Counted from the first letter of the stretch, positions 44,378 to 53,876 are shown. The stretch is 64,000 bases of DNA from Kribbella caucasensis (GCF_004361855.1 NZ_SNWQ01000001.1:186001-250000); one strand, 5' to 3'. A program made the numbers and translations. Notes: a model not told the origin generated them from the sequence alone.

Positions 44378-44393
44378 CTCTACATCTGTAGAG
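44378..44393. promoter_or_regulatory. 16-bp palindromic TetR operator
   Basis: CTCTACA-TC-TGTAGAG is a perfect inverted repeat 9 bp upstream of the monooxygenase start and 22 bp upstream of the TetR GTG. A further GTAGAG half-site at 44402 overlaps a candidate TetR -10 (TAGAGT). It suits dual repression by the adjacent TetR protein. Confidence 0.75.
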
Positions 44394-44415
44394 GATGGTC
44401 GGGTAGAGTGAACCC

Positions 44416-45105
44416 GTGCCGACCAAAGTTCCGCCCGGGGTTCCGCCCAAGGTTCCGCTTGGCGAGGACCGCCGGGCCGCGATCGCCGATGCCGCCATCC
44501 ACCTCGTCGCCACCCGCGGTCTGCGCGGCCTGACCCACCGCGCCGTCGACGCCAAAGCGGGCCTGCCGCCGGGTTCCACCTCGTACTACCTGCGCACCCG
44601 CAACGCCCTCCTCACCGCCTGCGTAGACCGCATGCTCGCCCGCGATCTGGCCGCCCAACCCGGCCCGGCCGAAGCCAGTACGTCGACCGGGCCCGGTACG
44701 GCGGCGCCGTCGACCCGGGCGACCTCGGCGACCCCGTCAGCCCCGCCGCTCCCGTCGTCGTCGGATCTCGAGGAAGTGCTGGCCGGGATGGTGATCCACC
44801 TGGTCCGCGAACGGGCGGACGACCAACTCGCCCGCTACGAACTGTCGCTGGAGGCGCGCCGTCAGCCGGAGTTGCTCGACTCGATCGTCCAAGGCGGCCG
44901 CGTACTCCGCGAGAACCTCGCCGGCATGCTGTCCGCGATCGGCATCCCCGACGCCGAAGAGGCCGCCTGGCCGGTGGCGGCGATGCTCGACGGCCTGATG
45001 TACGACCGGGTCGCCGGGGCCGGCCGGACGATGTCACCCGGGGCCTGGGAGTCCGCGGTACGGCGGGCTGTCTCGGCCGTCCTCAAGGGCTTCCAGCCGG
45101 ACTGA
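44416..45105 (+). CDS. TetR-family transcriptional regulator
   Basis: The 229-residue product starts at GTG 44416, a few bases after the -10-like TAGAGT, so the message may be leaderless. The helix-turn-helix is at residues ~18-65 (RRAAIADAAIHLVATRGLRGLTHRAVDAKAGLPPGSTSYYLRTR). Residues ~83-115 are a Thr/Ser/Pro/Ala insertion before the ligand domain. It probably controls the divergent monooxygenase. Confidence 0.85.
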   Translation: MPTKVPPGVPPKVPLGEDRRAAIADAAIHLVATRGLRGLTHRAVDAKAGLPPGSTSYYLRTRNALLTACVDRMLARDLAAQPGPAEASTSTGPGTAAPSTRATSATPSAPPLPSSSDLEEVLAGMVIHLVRERADDQLARYELSLEARRQPELLDSIVQGGRVLRENLAGMLSAIGIPDAEEAAWPVAAMLDGLMYDRVAGAGRTMSPGAWESAVRRAVSAVLKGFQPD

Positions 45106-45531
45106 CTACCAGAGGCGCTCGGTGAACGTCACGAACGTGAAGTAGGAAACGCCGAGCAGCATGCCGACGTGTCCGAGCAGGGACAGCCCGGCGCCGGAAC
45201 CCCAGGCGTCGGCGGCCGCGCCCTTCGCGTGCTTGCTGGCGCTCGGCAACCAACGGGCCAGCAGCAACAATCCGACGATTGCCAGCAGCCACCAACCGGC
45301 CAGCGCGCCGAACGCGATCTCCCGGCGGGTGGTGACGAGCGCGACGATCCAGACGAGCAAGGTGAGCACGCCGACCGTCGTGTGCATCCGCAACAGGGCG
45401 GAGGAATAGCCGGCCACGCCACTCGCCCGATTGCTCTCGCCCGCACTCGCACCTCCGAGCCGGATGCGCGTCAGCAACACAACCACGGCACCCAGGGCGG
45501 TGAGGAACCAGGTGATGTTCGACCATTCCAC
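45106..45531 (-). CDS. Four-helix membrane protein of unknown function
   Basis: The 141-residue product has four hydrophobic helices with a short charged loop (TRREI; SASKHAKG). GTG 45531 is chosen for the AAGGA 7 nt upstream; TTG 45549 would add six residues. Its stop directly abuts the stop of the convergent TetR gene. No family is recognised. Confidence 0.65.
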   Translation of the reverse strand: MEWSNITWFLTALGAVVVLLTRIRLGGASAGESNRASGVAGYSSALLRMHTTVGVLTLLVWIVALVTTRREIAFGALAGWWLLAIVGLLLLARWLPSASKHAKGAAADAWGSGAGLSLLGHVGMLLGVSYFTFVTFTERLW

Positions 45532-45573
45532 CCCCAGATCCTTACCCAATCAAACAGTCATGTGAACAGCCCA

Positions 45574-45615
45574 CAGCGCGTCGGCTCACCTTTCCTGGGG
45601 TGAACCGACACGCTG
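45574..45615 (-). terminator. Hairpin after the glycosyltransferase operon
   Basis: CAGCGcGTCGGcTCACC pairs with GGTGAaCCGACaCGCTG around an 8-nt loop, with two wobble pairs. It is downstream of the Gly/Gln-rich protein gene on the minus strand. No strong T-run follows. Confidence 0.55.
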
Positions 45616-45708
45616 CGTTCCGATATTGCGGTGCGGCGGTTACTGTCCGCGCACCTGTACTACGAGGTCGGGGCTACTGTCTACATACCCGTACTGCGAG
45701 GCTGTGGC

Positions 45709-46161
45709 TCAGGTCGTCTGCGACTGCCCGTCGGTGTTCTGACCAGGCAGGGTGCCGGAGTTCTGCGTACCCGGGACCTGGTTCTGCTGAGTGCCTTGAC
45801 CCTGGCCCTGCTGTGTGCCCTGGCCCTGCTGGGTTCCCGGGTTTTGTTGCTGCGTGCCCGGACCTTGCTGGTTGCCCTGTCCTTGCCCCTGGCCCTGACC
45901 GAAGCCTCCGCCGCCGGGACCGCCGAACTGGCCCTGCTGGGCTCCGCCACCGGACGAACTGCCCCAAGCGTGGCCGACCGCGGTACCGCCGAGGAACGCC
46001 AGCACAGCCAACAGAGAACCGGCCCCAGCCAGCATCAAACCGTTCGGTTTCCCGCCACTCATCCACTTCCCGTCCGTACTCCTCGGAGCAGCCTCAGTGG
46101 CTCCCACGTTCTGACCGGGGTTGGCCAGGTGTTCGGCGGGGTTGTTGGGGTTCTGCGTCAT
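45709..46161 (-). CDS. Single-pass membrane protein with Gly/Gln-rich extracellular tail
   Basis: The 150-residue product has a soluble start (MTQNPNNPAEHLANPGQN), one helix (LMLAGAGSLLAVLAFLGGTAVGHAWG, near 45-70) and then about 80 residues of Gly, Gln, Thr and Pro repeats (GQGQGQGNQQ, GTQQGQGTQQ). It lies 16 bp after the glycosyltransferase, whose linker has the same composition. A surface or scaffold role with that enzyme is inferred. Confidence 0.7.
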   Translation of the reverse strand: MTQNPNNPAEHLANPGQNVGATEAAPRSTDGKWMSGGKPNGLMLAGAGSLLAVLAFLGGTAVGHAWGSSSGGGAQQGQFGGPGGGGFGQGQGQGQGNQQGPGTQQQNPGTQQGQGTQQGQGQGTQQNQVPGTQNSGTLPGQNTDGQSQTT

Positions 46162-46177
46162 CGTCCTGCTCTCCAGA

Positions 46178-48277
46178 TCATGAGTTGGTGGTGAGGTCGT
46201 ACACGGTGGTGCTGCCGACGGTGGTGGCGGTGAAGTTCTCGGACACCCAGGTGGCGATCTCGCTCGACGTACCGCTCCGGCCGCCCATCCCGCCGCCACT
46301 GCTGCCGATGAAGTAGTGGACTTTGCCCTGGGCAACGAGTTCCTTGAACTCCGCCAGCGACGGCGCCGGGTCGGTTCCGTTGAACCCGCCGATCGCCATC
46401 ACCGGAACACCGGATGCGATCTGCAGCGGGGCCGCGCCGTTCGCGGTGACCGCGGCGGCCGCCCAGGTGTATCCGCCGGCGCCCTGCTGGAGCAGCGTGA
46501 CGAGTTCGCTCGACACTCCGCTGATCCCGTTGCCACCGAGGAATCCACCCGTACCGCCACCACCGCCGCCACGACCGTCCGTGGTCCTCTGGCCGTTGGT
46601 GGTGCCCTGACCGTTCGTCGTACCGGTCCCGTTGCCCTGACCAGTTCCCTGGCCGGTCCCGTTGCCCTGGTTCGTCGTACCGGTGCCCTGGCCGGGCGGC
46701 GTACCCATACCGCCACCACCCGGGCCGCCACCGCGACCGCCTCCGCCGCCGAACCCGCCTGCGCCCGAAGGACCCGCGGACGGCAACGCACCGGCGTGAG
46801 CGCTGCTGATCGTGTCGACCGAGTACGCCGCCGGCCCGGCCAGCGCGCTCAGCGCCAGCAGTACTCCGGCGAACACCCCGGCCCGGCGAACCGTCGCGGC
46901 ACGGCCGACCAACTCCGGCAGGATCAGCACCAGGCCGGCGCCGACGATCCCGCTGATCAGCACGACCCACCGCACCCACGGATGCCAGTCGGGCGTCTCC
47001 AGCAGCAACGCGAAGCTCCACCCCGCACTCAGCAGCGCACCACCGGCGAGAGTTGCCCGCGGCAACCATGAGTCCCGGCGACGCCACAGCACCATCGCGG
47101 CAGCACCGACCAGAGCCGCGATCGCAGGAGCCAGCGCGACCATGTAGTAGCTGTGGATGATGCCCTGCATGTAGCTGAACACCAGCCCGCTGACAACCAG
47201 CCAGCCGCCCCACAGAACCGTGAAGGCGCGAGTCTTGTCCGTCCGCGGACCACGCCACGAGACAGCCAGCAGCACACCGATCGACAGCAGAGCCGCGGGC
47301 AGCAACCACGCGATCTGACCGGCGAACTCACCACCGAACAGCCGCTGCAGACCCGTCGCACCACCCCAGCCGGCGCCACCCGTACCGCCGCCGACCGAGC
47401 CGGTCTCGTTGCCGTTCAGCCGGCCGAGTCCGTTGTAGCCCAGAGTCAGTTCGAGGATGCTGTTCGTCTGCGACCCGCCGATGTACGGACGGGCCGACGC
47501 CGGCATCAGCTCGACGATCGCGATCCACCAGCCGGCTCCCACAATCATCGTGCCGAGCGCGACCAGGCTGTGCACGATCCGCTTGCCGAGCGCGGGCTTG
47601 CCGGCGATCAGGTACGCCAATCCGAAGGCCGGAAGTACCAGGAACGCCTGCATCATCTTGGTCAGGAACCCGAAGCCGACCAGCAGACCGGCCAGCGCCA
47701 TCCACCGCCACGCGTACTTCGACGAGTCGATCGCCCGGGTCACGGCCCAGGCGCCCGCGGTCAGCAGCAGCACGAGCAACGCGTCCGGGTTGTTGAACCG
47801 GAACATCAGCACCGCGACCGGCGTCAGCGCGAGCACCGCACCGGCCAGCAGCGCGGCGTTCGCGGAGAACCAGCGGCGGACCGACACGTAGACGAAGCCG
47901 ACACTCGCGACACCCATCAACGCCTGCGGGATCAGCATGCTCCAGATGCCGAACCCGAAGATCCGGCCGGACAACCCCATCACCCACAACGAGGCCGGAG
48001 TCTTGTCCACGGTGATGAAGTTGGACGAGTCGAACGAGCCGAAGAACCAGGCCTTCCAGCTGGTCGATCCCGCCTGCACCGCGGCCGCGTAGTACTCGTT
48101 GGCGTAGCCGTTCTTGGACAGCCCCCACAGGTAGGCGATCGCGGTCAGCGCCAGCAGTCCGCCGTACAGGATCTTGTCCCGGCCGATCGCGTACGTCATC
48201 GCCCGCGCACGGGGTCCGGCCCTGCCTTCGGCGCGGGATGCGCCGGCGGTCGTGGTCGGTTCGGTCAGGGTGCTCAT
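46178..48277 (-). CDS. ArnT/PMT-like membrane glycosyltransferase (GT39, YkcB type)
   Basis: The 699-residue product has about 11 helices. The first loop carries GYANEYYAAAVQAG..SWKAWFFGSFDSSNFITVDKTPASLW, the donor/acceptor region of ArnT-like enzymes. After the last helix a 60-residue Gly/Thr/Gln linker leads to a C-terminal domain (SSELVTLLQQGAGGYTWAAAAV, VMAIGGFNG, EFKELVAQGKVHYFI) found in YkcB-type proteins. It likely transfers sugars from a polyprenyl phosphate at the outer membrane face. ATG 48277 overlaps the GT2 gene stop. Confidence 0.85.
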   Translation of the reverse strand: MSTLTEPTTTAGASRAEGRAGPRARAMTYAIGRDKILYGGLLALTAIAYLWGLSKNGYANEYYAAAVQAGSTSWKAWFFGSFDSSNFITVDKTPASLWVMGLSGRIFGFGIWSMLIPQALMGVASVGFVYVSVRRWFSANAALLAGAVLALTPVAVLMFRFNNPDALLVLLLTAGAWAVTRAIDSSKYAWRWMALAGLLVGFGFLTKMMQAFLVLPAFGLAYLIAGKPALGKRIVHSLVALGTMIVGAGWWIAIVELMPASARPYIGGSQTNSILELTLGYNGLGRLNGNETGSVGGGTGGAGWGGATGLQRLFGGEFAGQIAWLLPAALLSIGVLLAVSWRGPRTDKTRAFTVLWGGWLVVSGLVFSYMQGIIHSYYMVALAPAIAALVGAAAMVLWRRRDSWLPRATLAGGALLSAGWSFALLLETPDWHPWVRWVVLISGIVGAGLVLILPELVGRAATVRRAGVFAGVLLALSALAGPAAYSVDTISSAHAGALPSAGPSGAGGFGGGGGRGGGPGGGGMGTPPGQGTGTTNQGNGTGQGTGQGNGTGTTNGQGTTNGQRTTDGRGGGGGGTGGFLGGNGISGVSSELVTLLQQGAGGYTWAAAAVTANGAAPLQIASGVPVMAIGGFNGTDPAPSLAEFKELVAQGKVHYFIGSSGGGMGGRSGTSSEIATWVSENFTATTVGSTTVYDLTTNS

Positions 48278-49506
48278 CAATTGCTCCGGGAGTGTTCGAG
48301 AACCGCTGCGGGTTCGAGGGTGGTGGGCAAGGTGGGCGCATCGTCGTCGAAGACCCAGGTCTGGAAGAGGCTGAACCGGACCACGGTCGCAGCCAGGTTC
48401 GCGATCGTCAGGACGGCGATCTCGACAGCCTGAGCCGGTACCGCGACCGCCGCGTGCAGCAGCCACAACGAGGAGGCGGTGACGCTCCAGCCGATGAAGA
48501 AGGTGAGGAGTCCGCGTACGTGATGCCGACCGCGGTTCTCGACGCCGCGGACGCCGAAGGTGATACGGCGGTTCAGCGCGGTGTTGCCGACCGCGGTGAT
48601 CAGCAGCGCGGAGAAGTTGGCCACCTGCGCGGGCATCCCTTGGCGAAGGAGCAGGTAGAGCAGCGCATAGGTGATCGTGCTCAGTACGCCGATGCCGGCG
48701 AACCGCAGCACCCGAAAGGCAAGCGCGGTTCGCGGATCGGCGATCGCCGGACGGCCGAAGGCTTGCCGGACAGGTTCGAGCGGAAGCCGTCCGAGGGTCC
48801 GGTTCAGCCGGACGATCCCCCGCAGGTCGTCCATCACCGTCTGCGCGATCTTGACCCGCGAGTCCAGGTCGTCGACCCAGTCCACCGGTACTTCGTGGAT
48901 CCGCAGGCCGGCCCGTTCGGCCAGCACCAGCAGCTCGGTGTCGAAGAACCAGCCGGTGTCCTCGACCAGCGGCAGCAGTTCCCGGGCGACGTCCGCGCGG
49001 ATCGCCTTGAACCCACACTGCGCATCCGAGAACCCGGCACTGAGTGTTGCCCTGAGCAACAGGTTGTAACCGCGCGAGATCACCTCCCGCTTCGGTCGCC
49101 GGACCACCCGCGAGCCACGGGCCAGCCGGGTGCCGATGGCAACATCACTGTGCCCGGCCAGCAGCGGCGCCACCAAGGGCAGCAGCGCGTTGAGATTTGT
49201 CGACAAGTCAACGTCCATATAGGCGAGCACGTCGGCCGTGCTCCCGGACCAGACCTGCTTCAGCGCGCGACCGCGGCCCGGCAGCTCGATCCGGGTGATC
49301 CGGACGCCCTTGAGCTCGGCCGACAGCAGGTTGCCGATCTCCCAGGTGGCGTCGGTGCTTCCGTTGTCGGCGATGCAGACCTCGGCATCGAAGGGGAAGG
49401 CGGTGTCCAGGAACTCCCGGAGCCTTCGGATGTTCGGGCCGAGGTCGTTCTCCTCATTGCGAACGGGTACGACGATCTCGACCCGTGGATGACCTGAGTT
49501 CTGCAT
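48277..49506 (-). CDS. GT2 glycosyltransferase fused to GtrA-like membrane domain
   Basis: The 409-residue product has a GT-A domain (residues ~8-235; VEIVVPVRNEENDLG, DNGSTDATWE, DVDLSTNLNALLP with the metal motif, and QCGFKAIRADVARELLP). A four-helix GtrA-type domain follows (RVLRFAGIGVLSTITYALLYLLLR to FQTWVFDD). It probably makes and flips a polyprenyl-phosphate sugar for the ArnT-like partner, as in the YkcC/YkcB pair. Confidence 0.9.
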   Translation of the reverse strand: MQNSGHPRVEIVVPVRNEENDLGPNIRRLREFLDTAFPFDAEVCIADNGSTDATWEIGNLLSAELKGVRITRIELPGRGRALKQVWSGSTADVLAYMDVDLSTNLNALLPLVAPLLAGHSDVAIGTRLARGSRVVRRPKREVISRGYNLLLRATLSAGFSDAQCGFKAIRADVARELLPLVEDTGWFFDTELLVLAERAGLRIHEVPVDWVDDLDSRVKIAQTVMDDLRGIVRLNRTLGRLPLEPVRQAFGRPAIADPRTALAFRVLRFAGIGVLSTITYALLYLLLRQGMPAQVANFSALLITAVGNTALNRRITFGVRGVENRGRHHVRGLLTFFIGWSVTASSLWLLHAAVAVPAQAVEIAVLTIANLAATVVRFSLFQTWVFDDDAPTLPTTLEPAAVLEHSRSN

Positions 49507-49586
49507 GCCACCCAGGCTGTCGGGTCAACCTGAGTCCACCCCTGCGCGTAGCTGGGAGTTCGCTGGCAGTGTCTGGATCAGGATGC

Positions 49587-49979
49587 TCAGGCGGTACGGC
49601 GGAGCCAGAGCAGGCCGAGAACGGGGAGTACGAGTGGTACGAATCCGTACCCCTGACCGAAGTGCGACCAGACCGTGGCGTCCGGGAAGTCCTCCGGTAC
49701 GGCGTAACTGAACGCGCCGATCCCGACCACGCCGACCAGCTCGATGACGATCGCCACGGTCGCGACCTGGCGGGACAGTTTCGTTGCCCTGGCCAACGCG
49801 AACGTCGCCGCACAGTAGATGACGGCGGCAACGGCCGACAGAGCGTACGCGATCGGCGCCTCGGAGAACTCGGTAGCGATCTGTACTCCGGCCCGCGCGG
49901 TCGCCGACAACGCGAACACGCCGTACACCAGGATCAGGATCCGGCCCGGACCGTGCCGGGTCGCTTCCGCGTCGGTCAT
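49587..49979 (-). CDS. Four-helix membrane protein of unknown function
   Basis: The 130-residue product has four helices and a loop SYAVPEDFPDATVWSHFGQGYGFVPLVLP before the last one. Its ATG at 49979 is 1 nt after the stop of the similar-sized membrane gene upstream. The loop pattern recurs in small uncharacterised actinobacterial proteins. It may form a pair with that gene product. Confidence 0.7.
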   Translation of the reverse strand: MTDAEATRHGPGRILILVYGVFALSATARAGVQIATEFSEAPIAYALSAVAAVIYCAATFALARATKLSRQVATVAIVIELVGVVGIGAFSYAVPEDFPDATVWSHFGQGYGFVPLVLPVLGLLWLRRTA

Positions 49980-49980
49980 G

Positions 49981-50337
49981 TCAGACGGTCCAGATCTCGT
50001 ACATGCGCAACTCCACGACCGGGATCACGAAGCACGCGAACGCCAGCGCGCCCGCACCCCACCGGCTGCTCTCCGCCAACGCCCACAACGCACCCAGCGG
50101 CAGAACGATCAACCCGCCGATCAGGTAACCGACGAAGAACACCCCGGACACGTCCCGCTCCGTGCTTGCCAGCTGCACGATACCCACCACCAGCTGCGCC
50201 AGCAGTCCGACCTCGACCACGCCGAGCACACCCAGCAGCCACCAGTTGATCCGACGGTCGAGCGCGGCCAGCACGATCGCGAACACCATCGCGACCAGGG
50301 CGAGCCCGGTGATGGTCCAGGTCAGCGGTTCGAACAC
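49981..50337 (-). CDS. Small membrane protein of unknown function
   Basis: The 118-residue product has three to four helices (TWTITGLALVAMVFAIVLAALD; WWLLGVLGVVEVGLLAQLVVGIVQLA) and ends IVELRMYEIWTV. GTG 50337 follows the purB stop by 3 bp, so it is co-transcribed with purB. No family is recognised. Confidence 0.65.
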   Translation of the reverse strand: MFEPLTWTITGLALVAMVFAIVLAALDRRINWWLLGVLGVVEVGLLAQLVVGIVQLASTERDVSGVFFVGYLIGGLIVLPLGALWALAESSRWGAGALAFACFVIPVVELRMYEIWTV

Positions 50338-50340
50338 GGT

Positions 50341-51777
50341 CTAGAGAATGTCACCTGGGGAGTACGACGCGGCCTCGGGGTAGCGCTTGGCGAGCTGGTC
50401 GATCTTGGCGACGACCGCGTTGACCTGAGCGACGGCCGCACCGGTGAAGGACAGCGGCTCGCCGACGATGCCGACGACCTGCTCCTCGGTCAGCCCGAGC
50501 CGGCCATCCGCGCCGAGCCGGTGGAACAGGTCGTTCGCCGACAAACCCTTACGCAGGTCGAGCGCGGTGGCGACGGCGTGCTCCTTGATCACCTCGTGCG
50601 CGGTCTCCCGGCCGACCCCGTTCTTCACCGCTGCCATCAGGATCTTGGTCGTGGTCAGGAACGGCAGGTACCGCTCCAGCTCACGCGCCACCACCGCCGG
50701 GTAGACCCCGAACTCGTCCAGCACCGTCAGGAACGTCTCGAACAACCCGTCCAGCGCGAAGAACGCGTCCGGCAGCGCGACCCGGCGTACAACGGAACAG
50801 AAGACGTCACCCTCGTTCCACTGGTTACCGGCCAGCTCGCCCGCCATCGAGGCGTACCCGCGCAGGATCACGGCCAGGCCGTTGACGCGTTCGCAGGACC
50901 GGGTGTTCATCTTGTGCGGCATCGCGGATGAGCCGACCTGGCCCTCCTTGAACCCCTCGGTGACGAGCTCGTGCCCGGCCATCAACCGGATCGTCGTCGC
51001 CAGGCTGGACGGGCCCGCGGACAGCTGGACCAACGCGGAGACGACCTCGTAGTCGAGCGAGCGCGGGTACACTTGGCCGACGCTCGTCAGCACCCGGCGG
51101 AACCCGAGATGCTGAGCGACCTCCGCCTCCAGCCCCGCGAGCAGCTTCTCCTGCCCGCCGAACAGGTCGAGCATATCCTGCGACGTGCCGACCGGGCCCT
51201 TGATCCCCCGCAGCGGGAACCGGTCGATCAGCTCCTCCAGCCGCGCGACCGCGACCAGCAACTCGTCCGCCGCCGAGGCGAACCGCTTGCCCAGCGTGGT
51301 CGCCTGCGCCGCGACGTTGTGCGACCGTCCGGTCATCACCAGCGCCGCGTGATCCGCCGCCTTCTGCCCCAGCTGCACCGAGGTCGCGACCGCCCGGTCC
51401 CGGACGAGCTCGAGGCTGGCGCGGATCTGCAGCTGCTCGACGTTCTCCGTCAGGTCCCGGCTGGTCATCCCCTTGTGGATGTGCTCGTGGCCGGCGAGCG
51501 CGTTGAACTCCTCGATCCGCGCCTTCACGTCATGCCGCGTGACCCGCTCCCGCGCCGCGATCGATTCCAGATCGACCTGCTCGAGCACCCGCCGGTAGTC
51601 CTCGATCACCCCGTCCGGCACGTCGACGCCGAAGTCCTTCTGCGCACTCAACACCGCCAGCCAGAGCCGCCGCTCCAACACGATCTTGTACTCCGGCGAC
51701 CACAACTCCGCCATCGACCGACTGGCATAACGCGACGCGAGAACATTCGGAATCCGAGGCTTACTGGAAGTCGACAC
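50341..51777 (-). CDS. purB: Adenylosuccinate lyase
   Basis: The 478-residue product begins at GTG 51777 and has GHEHIHKGMTSRDLTENVEQ, GRSHNVAAQATTLGKRFA, and the signature loop GSSAMPHKMN with the catalytic serine. It catalyses both fumarate-releasing steps of purine synthesis. The two small membrane genes follow directly. The longer frame upstream lacks family likeness. Confidence 0.95.
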   Translation of the reverse strand: MSTSSKPRIPNVLASRYASRSMAELWSPEYKIVLERRLWLAVLSAQKDFGVDVPDGVIEDYRRVLEQVDLESIAARERVTRHDVKARIEEFNALAGHEHIHKGMTSRDLTENVEQLQIRASLELVRDRAVATSVQLGQKAADHAALVMTGRSHNVAAQATTLGKRFASAADELLVAVARLEELIDRFPLRGIKGPVGTSQDMLDLFGGQEKLLAGLEAEVAQHLGFRRVLTSVGQVYPRSLDYEVVSALVQLSAGPSSLATTIRLMAGHELVTEGFKEGQVGSSAMPHKMNTRSCERVNGLAVILRGYASMAGELAGNQWNEGDVFCSVVRRVALPDAFFALDGLFETFLTVLDEFGVYPAVVARELERYLPFLTTTKILMAAVKNGVGRETAHEVIKEHAVATALDLRKGLSANDLFHRLGADGRLGLTEEQVVGIVGEPLSFTGAAVAQVNAVVAKIDQLAKRYPEAASYSPGDIL

Positions 51778-51997
51778 GGCCCCATTCTCCCTCCCCGGCC
51801 CGGACGGCCCGCACGTCGGGGTTGATCGCCTTGCGGACATTTCGACAGGATGTACTCGCCGCCAGCGCGCTCCGTCAGGCGGCAGAGCCGGACAAACCGG
51901 CCGAGAACCACTACTACCTCCTGTCCAAATGCACGGAATCCCGCCGCGCCGAGTGCTCAGCCTCCCGCTGGAGCGGCTTCCAGAGCAGACTGAGGCG

Positions 51998-52489
51998 ATG
52001 GAGAGAGCGGCTGAGCCGGAGGTTGATGACGAGGTCGGGGCAGTTCTCGGCTGGCTGGAGTTTCACCGCGATGCGCTGGCAGCGAAGTGCGAGGGGTTGA
52101 CCGCAGAGCAGCTGGTCACGGCGTCCGCGCCGCCGTCGACGCTGACGCTGCTGGGTCTGGTCCGGCACCTGACCGAGATGGAGCGGGACTACCTCACCAA
52201 CGATCTGAGCGGTGAGAACCGAGGCAGGGTCTATGTCACGGACGACGACTCCGAGGCCGACATCGAGAACCTCGACGCCTCGATGGTGGACTCCTCGATG
52301 GCCCGCTGGCAGGCCGAGCGGGCCGCCGCGGATGCCGTGATCACCCGGTACGGCAGCCTCTCGGAGCTGTCCCCTAACGGCCGGGCGACGATCCGCGCCT
52401 ATCTGCTGAAGGTCCTGCAGGAGTACGCCCGGCACAACGGCCACGCCGACATCATCCGCGAGCGAATCGACGGCAGCCGCGGTGAGTGA
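51998..52489 (+). CDS. DinB/DUF664-family protein
   Basis: The 163-residue four-helix product has the metal-site pattern of DinB/DUF664: the histidine in GLVRHLTEMERDYL and the pair in YARHNGHADIIRERIDG. Relatives include thiol-dependent transferases. ATG 51998 has GAGG upstream. It is convergent with purD, with 9 bp between the two stops. Confidence 0.8.
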   Translation: MERAAEPEVDDEVGAVLGWLEFHRDALAAKCEGLTAEQLVTASAPPSTLTLLGLVRHLTEMERDYLTNDLSGENRGRVYVTDDDSEADIENLDASMVDSSMARWQAERAAADAVITRYGSLSELSPNGRATIRAYLLKVLQEYARHNGHADIIRERIDGSRGE

Positions 52490-52498
52490 GCGGCTGGG

Positions 52499-53776
52499 TC
52501 AGACGGTGATCTCGCCGCGGGCTGCCTTGAGGGCGATGTCGGTGCGGTGTTGGGAGCCCTTGATGCGGATCTGGGCGACGCCTGCGTACGCGCGCTGGCG
52601 GGCTTCGTCGAGGTCCTTGCCGGTGGCGCTGACGGCTAGGACGCGGCCGCCTGACGTGACCAGGTCGCTGTCTGCGAGCGCAGTACCGGCGTGGAAGACG
52701 CGGACACCGTCGGCTTCGGCGTGGTCGATGCCGGTGATGACGTCGCCGCTGCGGGGCTTCTCCGGGTACTTCTTGGCGGCGACCACGACGGTGACCGACG
52801 ACGCGTTACGCCAGGTCATCGGGCCGCGGTCCTCCAGTTTGCCCGTCGCCGCGGCGTACAGGAGTCCGCCGAGCGGGGTCTTCAGCAACGGCAGCAACGC
52901 CTGCGTCTCGGGGTCACCGAAGCGGCAGTTGAACTCGATCACCCGTACGCCGCGGGACGTGAGCGCGAGTCCGGCGTACAGCAGCCCGGTGAACGGCGTA
53001 CCGCGGTGCCGCATCTCGTCGACGGTCGGCTGCAGCACCTTCTCGGTGATCTCCTCGACCAGCTTGTCCGGTGCCCAGGGCAACGGGGTGTACGCGCCCA
53101 TGCCACCGGTGTTCGGGCCTTCGTCGTCGTCGCCGAGTCGCTTGAAGTCCTGGGCCGGCTGCATCGGCAGCACGGTGATCCCGTCGGTGATCGCGAACAA
53201 CGACACCTCGGGACCGTCGAGGAACTCTTCGATCAGCACCTGCTCGCACGCCGCAGCGTGGGCGAGCGCAACCTCACGATCGGAGGTGACGACGACTCCC
53301 TTGCCCGCGGCCAGTCCGTCGTCCTTGACCACGTACGGCGGACCGAACGCGTCGATCGCCTCGGCCGCCTCATCCGGCGTCGTACAGATGTAGGCCCGCC
53401 CGGTCGGCACACTCGCGGCCGCCATCACGTCCTTCGCGAACGCCTTCGACCCCTCGATCTCGGCGGCGGCCTTGGACGGCCCGAACACGGCGATCCCGGC
53501 CGCCCGCAACGGATCCGCGATCCCGGCGACCAACGGCACCTCGGGTCCGACCACGACCAGGTCGATCTCGAGTTCCTTCGCCAGCGCGACGACCGCATCA
53601 TGATCCGACACGTCCACCGCACGACAAACGATCGTTTGCCCGTCGTACGCCGGCCGCACCGTCGCGATCCCCGGATTCCCCGGCGCCGCGACAACCTCGG
53701 TCACCTGCGGATCCTGCGCCAACCCCCAAACCAGCGCGTGCTCCCGCCCACCCGACCCGATCACCAGTACCTTCAC
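52499..53776 (-). CDS. purD: Phosphoribosylamine-glycine ligase
   Basis: The 425-residue ATP-grasp enzyme starts MKVLVIGSGGREHALVWGL and shows GPSKAAAEIEGSKAFAKDVM, YVVKDDGLAAGKGV, and the metal site EFNCRFGDPETQ. It makes GAR from PRA, glycine and ATP. Length and ends match PurD. Confidence 0.95.
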   Translation of the reverse strand: MKVLVIGSGGREHALVWGLAQDPQVTEVVAAPGNPGIATVRPAYDGQTIVCRAVDVSDHDAVVALAKELEIDLVVVGPEVPLVAGIADPLRAAGIAVFGPSKAAAEIEGSKAFAKDVMAAASVPTGRAYICTTPDEAAEAIDAFGPPYVVKDDGLAAGKGVVVTSDREVALAHAAACEQVLIEEFLDGPEVSLFAITDGITVLPMQPAQDFKRLGDDDEGPNTGGMGAYTPLPWAPDKLVEEITEKVLQPTVDEMRHRGTPFTGLLYAGLALTSRGVRVIEFNCRFGDPETQALLPLLKTPLGGLLYAAATGKLEDRGPMTWRNASSVTVVVAAKKYPEKPRSGDVITGIDHAEADGVRVFHAGTALADSDLVTSGGRVLAVSATGKDLDEARQRAYAGVAQIRIKGSQHRTDIALKAARGEITV

Positions 53777-53876
53777 GACGCCCGAGCCTAGTGCACCCCC
53801 ACCCCGCGAGTTCGACCGTCCCGCCCGTCCGGCAGACCGCTATCGTGCCCGGCATGCATGAAGCTGGCGCCTGCTG

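Noticed and set aside
45720-45930. Periodic repeat suggestive of a CRISPR array
   Set aside because: It encodes Gly/Gln/Thr repeats in a coding frame, with no constant repeat and unique spacer pattern.
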